Shown piece by piece: positions 46,514 through 54,901 of a stretch of DNA of 64,000 nucleotides. The translations under genes were made by a program, and so were the position numbers. Numbering within the stretch: position 1 is the first letter of the stretch; the number at the start of each line of letters is the position of its first letter. The DNA comes from Bog-257 sp963805985 (GTDB taxonomy: Bacteria; Acidobacteriota; Terriglobia; Terriglobales; Acidobacteriaceae). The stretch is taken from positions 1 through 64,000 of the forward strand of contig CAWDWG010000006.1 in assembly GCA_963805985.1 (NCBI GenBank), given 5' to 3'. Under the pieces are notes generated by a model. That model was not told the DNA's origin, ran no database searches, and was given only the letters and a program-made list of their open reading frames with translations.

Positions 46514-46572
46514 AGGTTGGAGTGCGCACGCCTTCCAGACTGCTGAAACACTTGAGTAGAGGCGGTTTGTCG

Positions 46573-46672
46573 GTAGCGCCGGCCTCTGGCCGGCTGTCGG
46601 GCAGGCGTCTCGCCTGCCATCTCCGCGCAGGCCGGAGGCACTGCGATCCAGCCGCCCGGAGGGCGGCGCTAC
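46573..46672. repeat. 100-bp multi-arm palindromic element
   Basis: The outer arms GTAGCGCCG (46,573-46,581) and CGGCGCTAC (46,664-46,672) are exactly complementary. Inside are perfect hairpins GCCGGCC-TCT-GGCCGGC (46,578-46,594), GGCAGGCG-TCT-CGCCTGCC (46,600-46,618) and GCCGCCC-GGA-GGGCGGC (46,651-46,667). The first and last overlap the outer arms, so alternative folds compete. Such a layout is typical of acidobacterial dispersed palindromes. The gap 46,514-46,845 holds no gene. Confidence 0.8.
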
Positions 46673-46701
46673 TCTGAAACCCGTCGGCTTCGTAACATCA
46701 G

Positions 46702-46738
46702 CCTCCGCTGCGCGCAGTCGAAGGATCTGCGGTTTTGT
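46702..46738. repeat. Dispersed intergenic repeat, copy 3 (partial)
   Basis: Contains GCCTCCGCTGCGCGCAGTCG followed by AAGGATCTGCGGTT, matching the end of copies 1 and 2, whereas the starting TTGTCATCC word is absent. It lies upstream of the secreted repeat-protein gene. Confidence 0.6.
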
Positions 46739-46845
46739 CCCCTCTTGTATTAACCCTCTCTAATTCCTGCTCGCCCATCACGTGCCCTTAATGTTTTGTC
46801 GATGCACATCATGTCCACCCCATCCGCGTCGCGAAAGGGCACGCA

Positions 46846-49800
46846 ATGAGTTTCCCCGTCCGTCGCATTCTGGCGCCCGCCCTGCTCACGGTGCTTCCGC
46901 TTGCGTTGCTGGCGCAGTCCGTTCGCAGCCCCACGGCCATCCGCCGCGACGTTCATCACGACATGTCGGCGCCGCTGGTGGAGATGATGCGCAACGCCCA
47001 TCCCATCTCGCATGGCAAGCTTGAGGCCGAGCCTGCGCGCCGCATCCCGCTGCCAGCCGGACTCAAGCCGCTCGCCGAGGATCCTGTCCGCCAGCTCACC
47101 ACCAACGGATACTCGCCGCACGTCGGCCTGACCTTCGAAGGCATCGGCGACGGCCAGTACGGCTTCACCGTCGAGTACATTCCGCCCGACACCAACGGCG
47201 CGGTCGGGGCAACGCAGTACGTGCAGTGGGTCAACACCTACTTCGCCGTCTTCGACAAGACCGACGGCTCGCTGATCGCCGGGCCGGTCGCGGCCAATAC
47301 TTTGTGGACTGGCTTCGGCGGCGGCTGCGAGTTCAACGATGACGGCGATCCCATCGTTACCTACGACAAGCTCGCCAACCGCTGGGTCATGAGCCAGTTC
47401 TCCGTCTCCACCAGCCCTTACATGGAGTGCGTCGCCGTTTCGGTTTCGGCTGACGCCACCGGCTCCTGGTATCGCTACTCGTTCGAATACTCCTACTTCG
47501 ACGACTATCCCAAGATGGGTGTCTGGCCCGACGCCTACTACGAAACCTTCAACATGTTCGAGGGCAACACATTCGTCGGCGCCGACGCCTGCGCCTACAA
47601 CCGCACGGCGATGTTGAGCGGCCTGCCTGCGACCCAGATCTGCTTCCAGCAAACGTCGTCGGTCGGCAGTCTGTTGCCTGCCGATGTCGACGGCGCCACG
47701 CTTCCGCCCGCCGGCTCGCCCAACTACATGCTCGACTACGGCGCCAATGCCCTCGACCTCTACCAGTTTCACGTCGACTTCAACAATCCTTCCAACTCCA
47801 CCTTCACCGGACCGACGGTCATCAAGGTCGCAGCATTCACGCCGCTGTGCAATGGCGGATCCGAATGCGTGCCGCAGCCCACCACCGACAACAAGCTCGA
47901 CTCGCTGGCCGATCGCCTGATGTATCGCCTCGCCTATCGCAACTTCGGCAGTCACGAATCGTTGGTGGTCAATCATTCGGTCGCGGTCAACGGCAGCGGC
48001 GGCGTGCGCTGGTATGAGATTCAGTCACCCGGCAACAATCCCGTGGTCGCGCAGCAAGCAACCTACGCGCCCGACTCCAGCTATCGCTGGATGGGCAGCA
48101 TCGCCATGGACAAAGTCGGCGACATCGCCCTCGGCTACAGCGTCGCATCCAGCTCGGTCTATCCCTCCATCGCCTTCGCCGGACGCGTTCCCTCCGATCC
48201 CGCAGGCGAGCTCGAATCCGAGACCAGCGTTATGGTGGGCAGCGGCTCGCAAACTCCCAACGTCACTCGCTGGGGCGACTACAGCTCCATGAGCGTCGAT
48301 CCCATCGACGATTGCACCTTCTGGTACACGCAGGAGTACATCCTCAGCAACGGCGCTTACAACTGGAACACCCGCATCGTGAACTTCCAGTTCCCCGCCT
48401 GCGACAGCGGCGGCTACATCGGTTTCTATCCCGATAATCTCAGCTTCGGCGAACAAACCGTCGGCACCAGCAGCCCGCCGCAACAGATCACCTTCAGCAA
48501 CCACACCACGTCGAAGCTGACCATCAGCAGCATCGTCGCCGCCGGCGATTTCTCCGACAGCAACAACTGCGGCACATCGCTCGCGCCCAACGCCAGCTGC
48601 AACATCAACGTCACCTTCAAGCCGACGACCAGCGGCGTCCGCACCGGCACGCTCACCGTCACGGACAACGGCCCGGGCAGCCCGCGCGTCGCCAGCCTGA
48701 CCGGGACGGGCACGTTGCCCGCAAGTTGCGTTGCCGGCACTTTGTCCAACGGCGGCTTCGAAACCGGGACGCTCGATTGCTGGACTGCCGGCGGCGCGCT
48801 CACACCCGTCGTCTCCACGCTGCAAGCTCACGGCGGCGCTTTCAGCGCGCAGCTCGGCGCTATCGGCACGCCGGTTCCCAACGGCGATTCCTGGATCTAC
48901 CAGACCATCACCGTTCCCACCGGCATCCAGAGTCCGACACTCGGCTTCTGGTACTGGCCGTGGACCCAGAGCAGCGTGCAATACGATTGGCAAGAAGCGC
49001 AGATTCGCGACACCGATGGCAATGAGCTGGCGCAGGTCTTCAAGACCGCCTCCAACGCCCAGGCGTGGACCTATGTCAGCTTCGATCTCACGCCCTACCA
49101 GGGACAGACCATCCAGCTTTACTTCAACGCGCACGAAGACGGCGGCAGCACTCCGACCTACATGTATCTCGACGATGTCGCCATCGCCGGCGCGCCCATC
49201 ACGCAGCGTCTCATCACCGTCGCGCCCTGTCGCGTAGTCGACACGCGCAATCCCACCGGCACCTTCGGCGGCCCGTCGATCGGCGGCAACACCACGCGCA
49301 GCTTTCCACTGCCGCAAGGGGGATGCGGCATTCCCTCTTCCGCCACTGCGTACGCACTCAACGTCACCGCCGTTCCGCACCACAAGCTGAGCTACCTGAC
49401 CATCTGGCCGACTGGCGCGCAGCAGCCGGTGGTCTCGACGCTCAACTCCTATGACGGGCGTGTGAAAGCCAATGCCGCCGTCGTTCCCGCCGGAACCAAC
49501 GGCGCCGTCAGCGTCTACGTCACCGACACCAGCGACGTCATCCTCGACATCACCGGATATTTCACTACCGGCGACAATTCCGCGCTGGCCTTCTTTCCGC
49601 TCACGCCTTGCCGCGTGGCTGACACGCGCGGCGCCCAGGGCCCCCTGGGCGGCCCGATTCTGCAACAGAATCAGCAGCGGGACTTCCCCGTGCTCTCCAG
49701 CGCCTGCGGCATTCCCAGTGCCGCCGCGGCGTATTCCATGAATTTCACAGTGGTTCCGAAGAACGGCCGCGCGCTGGGCTACCTCACGGTCTGGCCCAAG

Positions 49801-50331
49801 GGACAAGCGCAGCCGCTCGTCTCCACGCTGAACGCGCCCACAGGCACCATCGTCGCCAATGCGGCCATCCTTCCCGCTGGCACAGGCGGCGACATCGAAG
49901 CCTACGCCTTCGGCAACGATACCGATCTGCTCATCGACATCAATGGCTACTTCGCGGCGGCGAGCTCCGGCTCCAATCCGATGTCGCTCTACAATCTCAC
50001 GCCATGCCGCGTGCTCGACACGCGCTCCTCGCCGCCGCAGCAGCCGTTCAGCGGCGAGATCACGGTGGCCGTCGGCGACAGTCCCTGCGGCATCCCCGGC
50101 AGCGCCACCGGCTACGTGCTCAACGCAACCGCCCTGCCTAACGGACCGCTCGGTTATCTAACGCTCTGGCCCGACGGACTGCGCCAGCCGGTCGTCTCCA
50201 CTTTGAACGCCGTTGATGGTGCCGTCACTTCCAATATGGCCATCGTGCCCACGATCAATGAGTTCGTTGATGCCTACGCTCCCAACCCGACAAACCTCAT
50301 CCTCGACATCTCGGCCTACTTCGCCCCGTAG
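46846..50331 (+). CDS. Large secreted protein with choice-of-anchor D, carbohydrate-binding-like and three C-terminal tandem repeats
   Basis: 1,161 residues; signal peptide RILAPALLTVLPLALLAQS. The first 520 residues look like an uncharacterised catalytic-less domain (DTNGAVGATQYVQWVNTYFA; RWVMSQFSVSTSPYMECVAV; RWMGSIAMDKVGDIALGYSV). Next come a choice-of-anchor D/ASPM-like Ig domain (NLSFGEQTVGTSSPPQQITF), a jelly-roll domain (NGGFETGTLDCW, TYMYLDDVAIAG) and three ~125-residue repeats. Each repeat has PCRVxDTR, GCGIPS, LGYLTxWPxG, QPVVSTLN and LDIxxYF. The protein is exported. Its role is unknown; adhesion or surface display is plausible. A tail relic of a paralogue lies at 43,296. Confidence 0.85.
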   Translation: MSFPVRRILAPALLTVLPLALLAQSVRSPTAIRRDVHHDMSAPLVEMMRNAHPISHGKLEAEPARRIPLPAGLKPLAEDPVRQLTTNGYSPHVGLTFEGIGDGQYGFTVEYIPPDTNGAVGATQYVQWVNTYFAVFDKTDGSLIAGPVAANTLWTGFGGGCEFNDDGDPIVTYDKLANRWVMSQFSVSTSPYMECVAVSVSADATGSWYRYSFEYSYFDDYPKMGVWPDAYYETFNMFEGNTFVGADACAYNRTAMLSGLPATQICFQQTSSVGSLLPADVDGATLPPAGSPNYMLDYGANALDLYQFHVDFNNPSNSTFTGPTVIKVAAFTPLCNGGSECVPQPTTDNKLDSLADRLMYRLAYRNFGSHESLVVNHSVAVNGSGGVRWYEIQSPGNNPVVAQQATYAPDSSYRWMGSIAMDKVGDIALGYSVASSSVYPSIAFAGRVPSDPAGELESETSVMVGSGSQTPNVTRWGDYSSMSVDPIDDCTFWYTQEYILSNGAYNWNTRIVNFQFPACDSGGYIGFYPDNLSFGEQTVGTSSPPQQITFSNHTTSKLTISSIVAAGDFSDSNNCGTSLAPNASCNINVTFKPTTSGVRTGTLTVTDNGPGSPRVASLTGTGTLPASCVAGTLSNGGFETGTLDCWTAGGALTPVVSTLQAHGGAFSAQLGAIGTPVPNGDSWIYQTITVPTGIQSPTLGFWYWPWTQSSVQYDWQEAQIRDTDGNELAQVFKTASNAQAWTYVSFDLTPYQGQTIQLYFNAHEDGGSTPTYMYLDDVAIAGAPITQRLITVAPCRVVDTRNPTGTFGGPSIGGNTTRSFPLPQGGCGIPSSATAYALNVTAVPHHKLSYLTIWPTGAQQPVVSTLNSYDGRVKANAAVVPAGTNGAVSVYVTDTSDVILDITGYFTTGDNSALAFFPLTPCRVADTRGAQGPLGGPILQQNQQRDFPVLSSACGIPSAAAAYSMNFTVVPKNGRALGYLTVWPKGQAQPLVSTLNAPTGTIVANAAILPAGTGGDIEAYAFGNDTDLLIDINGYFAAASSGSNPMSLYNLTPCRVLDTRSSPPQQPFSGEITVAVGDSPCGIPGSATGYVLNATALPNGPLGYLTLWPDGLRQPVVSTLNAVDGAVTSNMAIVPTINEFVDAYAPNPTNLILDISAYFAP

Positions 50332-50424
50332 AGCTGCGAGTGCCTTGGTGACTTACAGATGGGAGAATCTCGCGCCCAGTGGTTCAAGCTTTAACGAGGG
50401 TGCCAGGTAACTGTGAGATACAGC

Positions 50425-50544
50425 ATGAGCAGAACCAGTATCGCCGCGCCAAGAACGCGATCGAAATGGATCGTGGCGATCGCGGTTGCTCTCTTTAACT
50501 CGCTCTACCTGGCAGCCTCCGCTCTGGGCCTGCTGCAAACTTAG
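50425..50544 (+). CDS. Possible small membrane protein, 39 residues
   Basis: ATG 50,425 begins a frame encoding basic residues followed by one hydrophobic helix (WIVAIAVALFNSLYLAASAL), ending with a TAG at 50,542-50,544. The ribosome-binding site is weak (GTGAGA) and the family unknown. The remainder of the gap up to 50,904 shows nothing else coding; the frames there have shadow-like composition. Confidence 0.35.
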   Translation: MSRTSIAAPRTRSKWIVAIAVALFNSLYLAASALGLLQT

Positions 50545-50904
50545 GCTAGAGCGGCCGCAATATGGGCGAGAAAGCGGCCTCAGATTAGCCGAGGACGCGA
50601 GTCTGTGCGCGCTGTCACGGGAGCGACTCGCGAGAGTGGCTTGTGCTCGACGAGCACAGGGTCTAATTTCGACGACCGGCGGAGGGGCTGGCCACAGAGA
50701 CGGCAATTCGTCCCAGCGGCCTCCTGAGGCCGAATACGACGGTCTTCCCTTTGGCCCATTTTGGAGCGGAGCCCCGCCTGCCTGCGGGCGCCCTCCTCGA
50801 ATGTCACAAAAAAGCCAGAAAAAAAATGGTAATGTGGATTCGATCGCTAATTCAAAACCATAGGCTATTGCGCTCGGCTCAACCCGGGCAGGCTACGGGG
50901 ACCA

Positions 50905-51318
50905 ATGGTATTCAAACACGGCTTTGACAATCGCGAACATTGCCAGGAGTTGCAGCGGGCAGACCGCTTCACTCTTGGGCTGATTGGGATGGGAGTCATC
51001 TTCGCCTCGCTGGGCCTCGGCGAGGCCGTTTATCGACTGGCCTTCTCTGACTTCAATGGAGCCACCGACCGCCTTCCTATCGAGATGTGCTTCGGCGTGC
51101 TATTTGCATGGCTGACTACGAAGGTGCTTCGCGGGATCTACCGCCGGCGTTTGGAGACCTCCGCCAGAATCGATCTCATTTGGGAGCACAACCGCAAGAT
51201 CCGCAGTGCAGTGGAAGCGATGGCCCCCGTGCCATTGCCGGGCCATCAGCAGGCAATCCGGGTAATCCGCGATGAGGTAGAGCGGATCGAAGGGGCTCTT
51301 GATCGGCTCAGGTCCTGA
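50905..51318 (+). CDS. Hypothetical membrane protein with coiled-coil tail
   Basis: 137 residues. Two predicted membrane helices (FTLGLIGMGVIFASLGLGEA; IEMCFGVLFAWLTTKVLRGI) are followed by a basic/acidic helical tail (RRRLETSARIDLIWEHNRKI and IRVIRDEVERIEGALDRLRS). The family is not recognised. It stands alone; 51,319-51,606 after it contains no recognised gene. Confidence 0.6.
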   Translation: MVFKHGFDNREHCQELQRADRFTLGLIGMGVIFASLGLGEAVYRLAFSDFNGATDRLPIEMCFGVLFAWLTTKVLRGIYRRRLETSARIDLIWEHNRKIRSAVEAMAPVPLPGHQQAIRVIRDEVERIEGALDRLRS

Positions 51319-51606
51319 GAATTCGCAGAGCTGCCATTCGGCTCTTGACCAACTGCCGGCGGCGATCGATGGATTGGTGTTTTTGGCGAATGATTGCTGT
51401 TTCCGAACAAACCCCCCAAGCATATTCTGTCCCAGAAACTTGCACCCCGCTTCAACTTCCTCGCCCAGCGCGATGGCATGAGTTTCGGTAGTGATTGCAT
51501 GAGCAATTTGTCATGTCCACGCAAGTCGCGGGTTAGATATCCTCAATTAAGGTAGAAGTAGAGACCAGGTTCTGCGCCAGTCAACCAATAAGGATCGAGA
51601 CCAACC

Positions 51607-51708
51607 ATGCGAATAGCGGGCGTAGCCGCTGCATTCCCGCGCCACTACTGGCCGCGATGGACCCTGGCTTTTGCGCCGAGATGGTCCTTCTGCGCTGGTG
51701 ATCGCTAA
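51607..51708 (+). pseudogene. N-terminal remnant of a type III polyketide synthase
   Basis: ATG 51,607, after AAGGATCGAG, begins MRIAGVAAAFPRHYWPR, the characteristic N-terminus of bacterial chalcone/stilbene-synthase-like enzymes. The frame then turns to unrelated sequence and stops at 51,706-51,708. In another frame the last bases read EMVLLRW plus TGA, like the end of a methyltransferase gene. The interval looks like a deletion scar joining the first codons of the synthase to the last codons of a following gene. Confidence 0.5.
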
Positions 51709-52838
51709 TGTCCAGCTTCACTCGTGAAACCGATGTGTTTGTAGTGGGCGGCGGGCCCGCTGGGTTGGCGGCTGCCCTCGCGGCGAGGCAAGCCGGATTC
51801 AACGTTATGGTTGCCGATTGCGGTAATCCACCGATCGACAAAGCGTGTGGCGAAGGCATCATGCCAGATGGCCTGGCCGCGCTACAGCAGCTGGGCGTGG
51901 ATCTCGATGCATCATCGGGCGCGCCATTCAGCGGCATTCGCTTCATCAACGGCAGCCAACAGGTTGAAGCCAAGTTTCATCACGGAACCGGACTTGGTGT
52001 GAGGCGCACCGTGCTGCACCAGCGATTGGTTGAAGCTGCTTCGCTCGCCGGCGTTCAGACGCTGTGGAACCGTCGCGTGACCAATATTACGAACGGCTCC
52101 GTGTGGCTCGATGGTGAAGCGGTCGGCTGCCGATGGATCATCGGAGCAGATGGCCAAAACTCGCGAGTGCGCTCCTGGTGCAGCCTCGGCGGTACCCACG
52201 ATGACAAAGTTCGTTTCGGAGTGCGCCAGCATTATCGAGTGAAACCCTGGTCAGACTCTGTAGAAGTACACTGGAGCGATTGTGGCCAGATGTACGTGAC
52301 GCCCGTAGGGATGGATGCCGTATGCGTCGTCTTTATCAGCTCGCAAAAAACCAAGCGCATTGCTGACGTGCTTGAGCATTTTCCCGCACTGGCCTCCAGT
52401 CTGAAGGAGGCAATTCCGGAAGGAGCTCCGCGAGGAGCCGTGACTGCTTCAAGGCGCCTGAAAAAGGTAAACCTCGAGTCAGTGGCTTTGATCGGCGAAG
52501 CCGCAGGTTCGGTTGATGCCATCACCGGAGAAGGGCTCGCAGCGGCATTCCGGCAGGCCACTGCTCTCGCCGGCGCGCTTACGGCCCACGATCTTTCGCT
52601 CTACGGCGCCGCCCACAAGAAGACCATGAGACTGCCACGCGCGATGGCCGCGTTGATGTTGAGTATGGACGGGCGTTCTGCGCTCCGGCCGCGAGTCTTT
52701 CGGGCGCTTGAGTCACAGCCCGCAATCTTTGCACGAATGCTGGCAATCCATACGGGCGCGGTACCGCTTGTGCAATTTGGGATACAGAACACAGTCTTAC
52801 TGGGATGGCATCTGCTGTCCGACGCGAAGGCATCATGA
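51708..52838 (+). CDS. FAD-dependent oxidoreductase (geranylgeranyl-reductase/aromatic hydroxylase type)
   Basis: 376 residues from ATG 51,708. FAD-binding motifs: DVFVVGGGPAGLAAALAARQ at the N-terminus, RRTVLHQRLVEAA (the Arg/His substrate-flavin region), IIGADGQNSRVR and the second nucleotide motif VALIGEAAGSVDAITGEGL, all in group A flavin monooxygenase order. Such enzymes hydroxylate or reduce lipophilic or aromatic substrates; in acidobacterial and other genomes they follow type III polyketide synthases, which fits the remnant before it. The stop overlaps the YceI gene start. No membrane helix is seen. Confidence 0.88.
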   Translation: MSSFTRETDVFVVGGGPAGLAAALAARQAGFNVMVADCGNPPIDKACGEGIMPDGLAALQQLGVDLDASSGAPFSGIRFINGSQQVEAKFHHGTGLGVRRTVLHQRLVEAASLAGVQTLWNRRVTNITNGSVWLDGEAVGCRWIIGADGQNSRVRSWCSLGGTHDDKVRFGVRQHYRVKPWSDSVEVHWSDCGQMYVTPVGMDAVCVVFISSQKTKRIADVLEHFPALASSLKEAIPEGAPRGAVTASRRLKKVNLESVALIGEAAGSVDAITGEGLAAAFRQATALAGALTAHDLSLYGAAHKKTMRLPRAMAALMLSMDGRSALRPRVFRALESQPAIFARMLAIHTGAVPLVQFGIQNTVLLGWHLLSDAKAS

Positions 52839-53467
52839 TGCGGGCTTTGGAACGCCGAAGTATTGGCCGTCAGCTAAGGCAGGCTGCATTCAGCCGTGTC
52901 TTACTTGTCTGCATGCTGGCCGGTGTTGCGCAGGCGCAACAGGTACAGGTCACGCTCGATCCGGCGGCAACGAAGATCGACATTTCGGTTCATGACGTTC
53001 ACGGCGGAGTCCATGGAAGTTTCAAGCTCAAGAGCGGCTCAGTTGCATTTGAACAGCAGACGGGAGTAGCCAGCGGGCAGATCGTCGTGGACGCAGAAAG
53101 CGGACTCACCGGCAACGACAGTCGCGACCATAAGATGAAAAAAGATGTCCTGGAAAGCCAGCGCTATCCCGAAATCGTCTTCAGCCCCAAACGGGTGACG
53201 GGGACCGTCGCACAGCAAGGTAGCTCCAATATTCAGGTGCAGGGAGTCTTTCGCATTCACGGTGCCGACCATGCGCTTACGTTAAACGTGCCGGTTCAAG
53301 CCAGTGGCAACAGAGTGACGGCGACAACCAGTTTTGTGGTGCCTTATGAGTCCTGGGGAATGAAGAATCCTAGCTTCCTGTTGCTGCGTGTAGATGGCGA
53401 AGCGGAGGTTAGCGTTTCGGCCGTGGGGAAAATGGAGGTCGTTTCCACCGGCAACCAGCCTCATTGA
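52835..53467 (+). CDS. YceI-family periplasmic protein
   Basis: 210 residues from ATG 52,835, overlapping the oxidoreductase stop (ATGA). A signal peptide (SRVLLVCMLAGVAQAQ) leads into the YceI lipocalin-like barrel: VTLDPAATKIDISVHDVHGG, GQIVVDAESGLTGNDSRDHK, MKKDVLESQRYPEIVFSPK and VQGVFRIHGADHALTLNVPV. YceI proteins bind isoprenoid-type lipids such as polyprenyls in the periplasm. Its coupling with the flavoprotein and aminotransferase genes suggests a role with a lipophilic product. Confidence 0.9.
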   Translation: MMRALERRSIGRQLRQAAFSRVLLVCMLAGVAQAQQVQVTLDPAATKIDISVHDVHGGVHGSFKLKSGSVAFEQQTGVASGQIVVDAESGLTGNDSRDHKMKKDVLESQRYPEIVFSPKRVTGTVAQQGSSNIQVQGVFRIHGADHALTLNVPVQASGNRVTATTSFVVPYESWGMKNPSFLLLRVDGEAEVSVSAVGKMEVVSTGNQPH

Positions 53468-53477
53468 CTGGACCTTT

Positions 53478-54830
53478 ATGGCAATTGCAATCGAGCGCGA
53501 TGTAACTCTCTATCGCGAGCATGTAAATCCGCAGTGGTGTCGCCTGCTGGATGTCCTCGGCATGAATGTGCGCTACACCCGATGCCGGGGATCGGTGCTG
53601 CATACCGACGACGGGCGACAGGTGCTCGACTTCTTCTCGGGCTATTGCGTCCACAATACCGGGCACAATCATCCGCACGTTGTTCAAGCGCTGGAGGAGG
53701 AACTTCGCCGGGAAGGACCGGCGATGGTACAAAGCCATGTTCCCGACCTGGCCGGGCAATTGGCGGCGGAACTTTGTACGCGAGCCGGCGGTCGACTGGC
53801 CAAGGCTTTCTTTTGCAGCTCCGGCAGCGAGGGCGTCGAAGCGGCGATGAAGTTCGCGCGCGCTCGCACCAAACGCAAAGGATTCCTCTATGCCACGGGC
53901 GCCTTCCACGGACTCACCATGGGAGCGTTGTCTTTGATGGGCGATGAGTTCTGGAAGGAAGGATTTGGGCCGCTGCTCGCCGATTGTGATTCCGTCCCTT
54001 TCGGCGATCTGGCTGCGCTCAAGGCGAAGCTGGAAAGCGGACGCTACGCGGCATTCGTGCTTGAGCCGCTACAAGGCGAAGCTGGCATTTGCATCCCGCC
54101 GCCGGATTATCTCGCTCAGGCTGAGCGCTTGTGTCGCCGGCATGGAACTCTGTTAGTACTCGATGAGGTGCAGACGGGTCTGGCGCGCACGGGCGCGTGG
54201 TTTGCGTTTCAGCATTATGGTGTTCAGCCCGATATGCTGATTCTCGCGAAAGCCCTTAGCGGCGGGCTGGTTCCAGTCGGCGCGGTGCTGATGACCGACG
54301 ACATCTACGATGCAGTTTACAGTTCGCTGAAGCGATCCATTATTCATACATCGACGTACAGCGAGAATGCTTTGGCAATGCGTGCCGGACTCGCCACCCT
54401 CGAAGTCATTGAGCAAGAGCATCTGCTGCAGCGCGCGTTGGAAATGGGAGCGCTCTTGCGGGAAAAGCTTCAGCAAGCGTTGGCGGAATACGAAATGGTG
54501 GAACAAATTCGCGGAGTCGGGCTCTTCTGTGGTATCGAGTTTCGCCCGCCCAAACAACTACGGCTGCGTGCCGGCTTTGAAGCGTTTCGAGCAATCCACC
54601 CTGGGCTGTTCGGACAGGTGGTCGTAATGAAGCTATTCGAGCGCAATATTCTGACGCAAATGTGCGGCAACAACTTCATGGTTTTGAAAGTAGCCCCGCC
54701 CCTGATCGTCGAAGAACCGCAAATCGACTTATTTGTAACTGCTCTGGCCGACGTCGTCGAGCAGATGCACACTTCCGGCTCTTTCTGGTTGGACGCGCTG
54801 AGCATGGCTCGCCGCGTTGTCAATCTTTGA
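53478..54830 (+). CDS. Class III PLP aminotransferase (ornithine/acetylornithine aminotransferase-like)
   Basis: 450 residues; ATG 53,478 lies 10 nt after the YceI stop, although the frame is open upstream. Motifs: VLDFFSGYCVHNTGHNHPHV, FFCSSGSEGVEAAMKFAR, GAFHGLTMGALSLMG, the acidic PLP anchor VLDEVQTGLARTG, and the Schiff-base Lys in ILAKALSGGLVPVGAV, followed by HTSTYSENALAMRAG. It converts an omega-amino or similar substrate with 2-oxoglutarate or a ketone acceptor. As the last gene of the FAD oxidoreductase-YceI set, it may modify a polyketide- or lipid-derived ketone; that is inference. Confidence 0.9.
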   Translation: MAIAIERDVTLYREHVNPQWCRLLDVLGMNVRYTRCRGSVLHTDDGRQVLDFFSGYCVHNTGHNHPHVVQALEEELRREGPAMVQSHVPDLAGQLAAELCTRAGGRLAKAFFCSSGSEGVEAAMKFARARTKRKGFLYATGAFHGLTMGALSLMGDEFWKEGFGPLLADCDSVPFGDLAALKAKLESGRYAAFVLEPLQGEAGICIPPPDYLAQAERLCRRHGTLLVLDEVQTGLARTGAWFAFQHYGVQPDMLILAKALSGGLVPVGAVLMTDDIYDAVYSSLKRSIIHTSTYSENALAMRAGLATLEVIEQEHLLQRALEMGALLREKLQQALAEYEMVEQIRGVGLFCGIEFRPPKQLRLRAGFEAFRAIHPGLFGQVVVMKLFERNILTQMCGNNFMVLKVAPPLIVEEPQIDLFVTALADVVEQMHTSGSFWLDALSMARRVVNL

Positions 54831-54901
54831 CCGGGCCAGTCCGCCCTATTCCGGCCAAACCCCCGGGTTCAAGGTCGAGAACTGGTCCTTCGCCGGAAGG
54901 G

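Noticed and set aside
48025..49806. 593-codon minus-strand frame opposite the secreted repeat protein
   Set aside because: Composition is a mirror of the plus-strand gene, which has a signal peptide and repeated domains; no family is recognisable on the minus strand.
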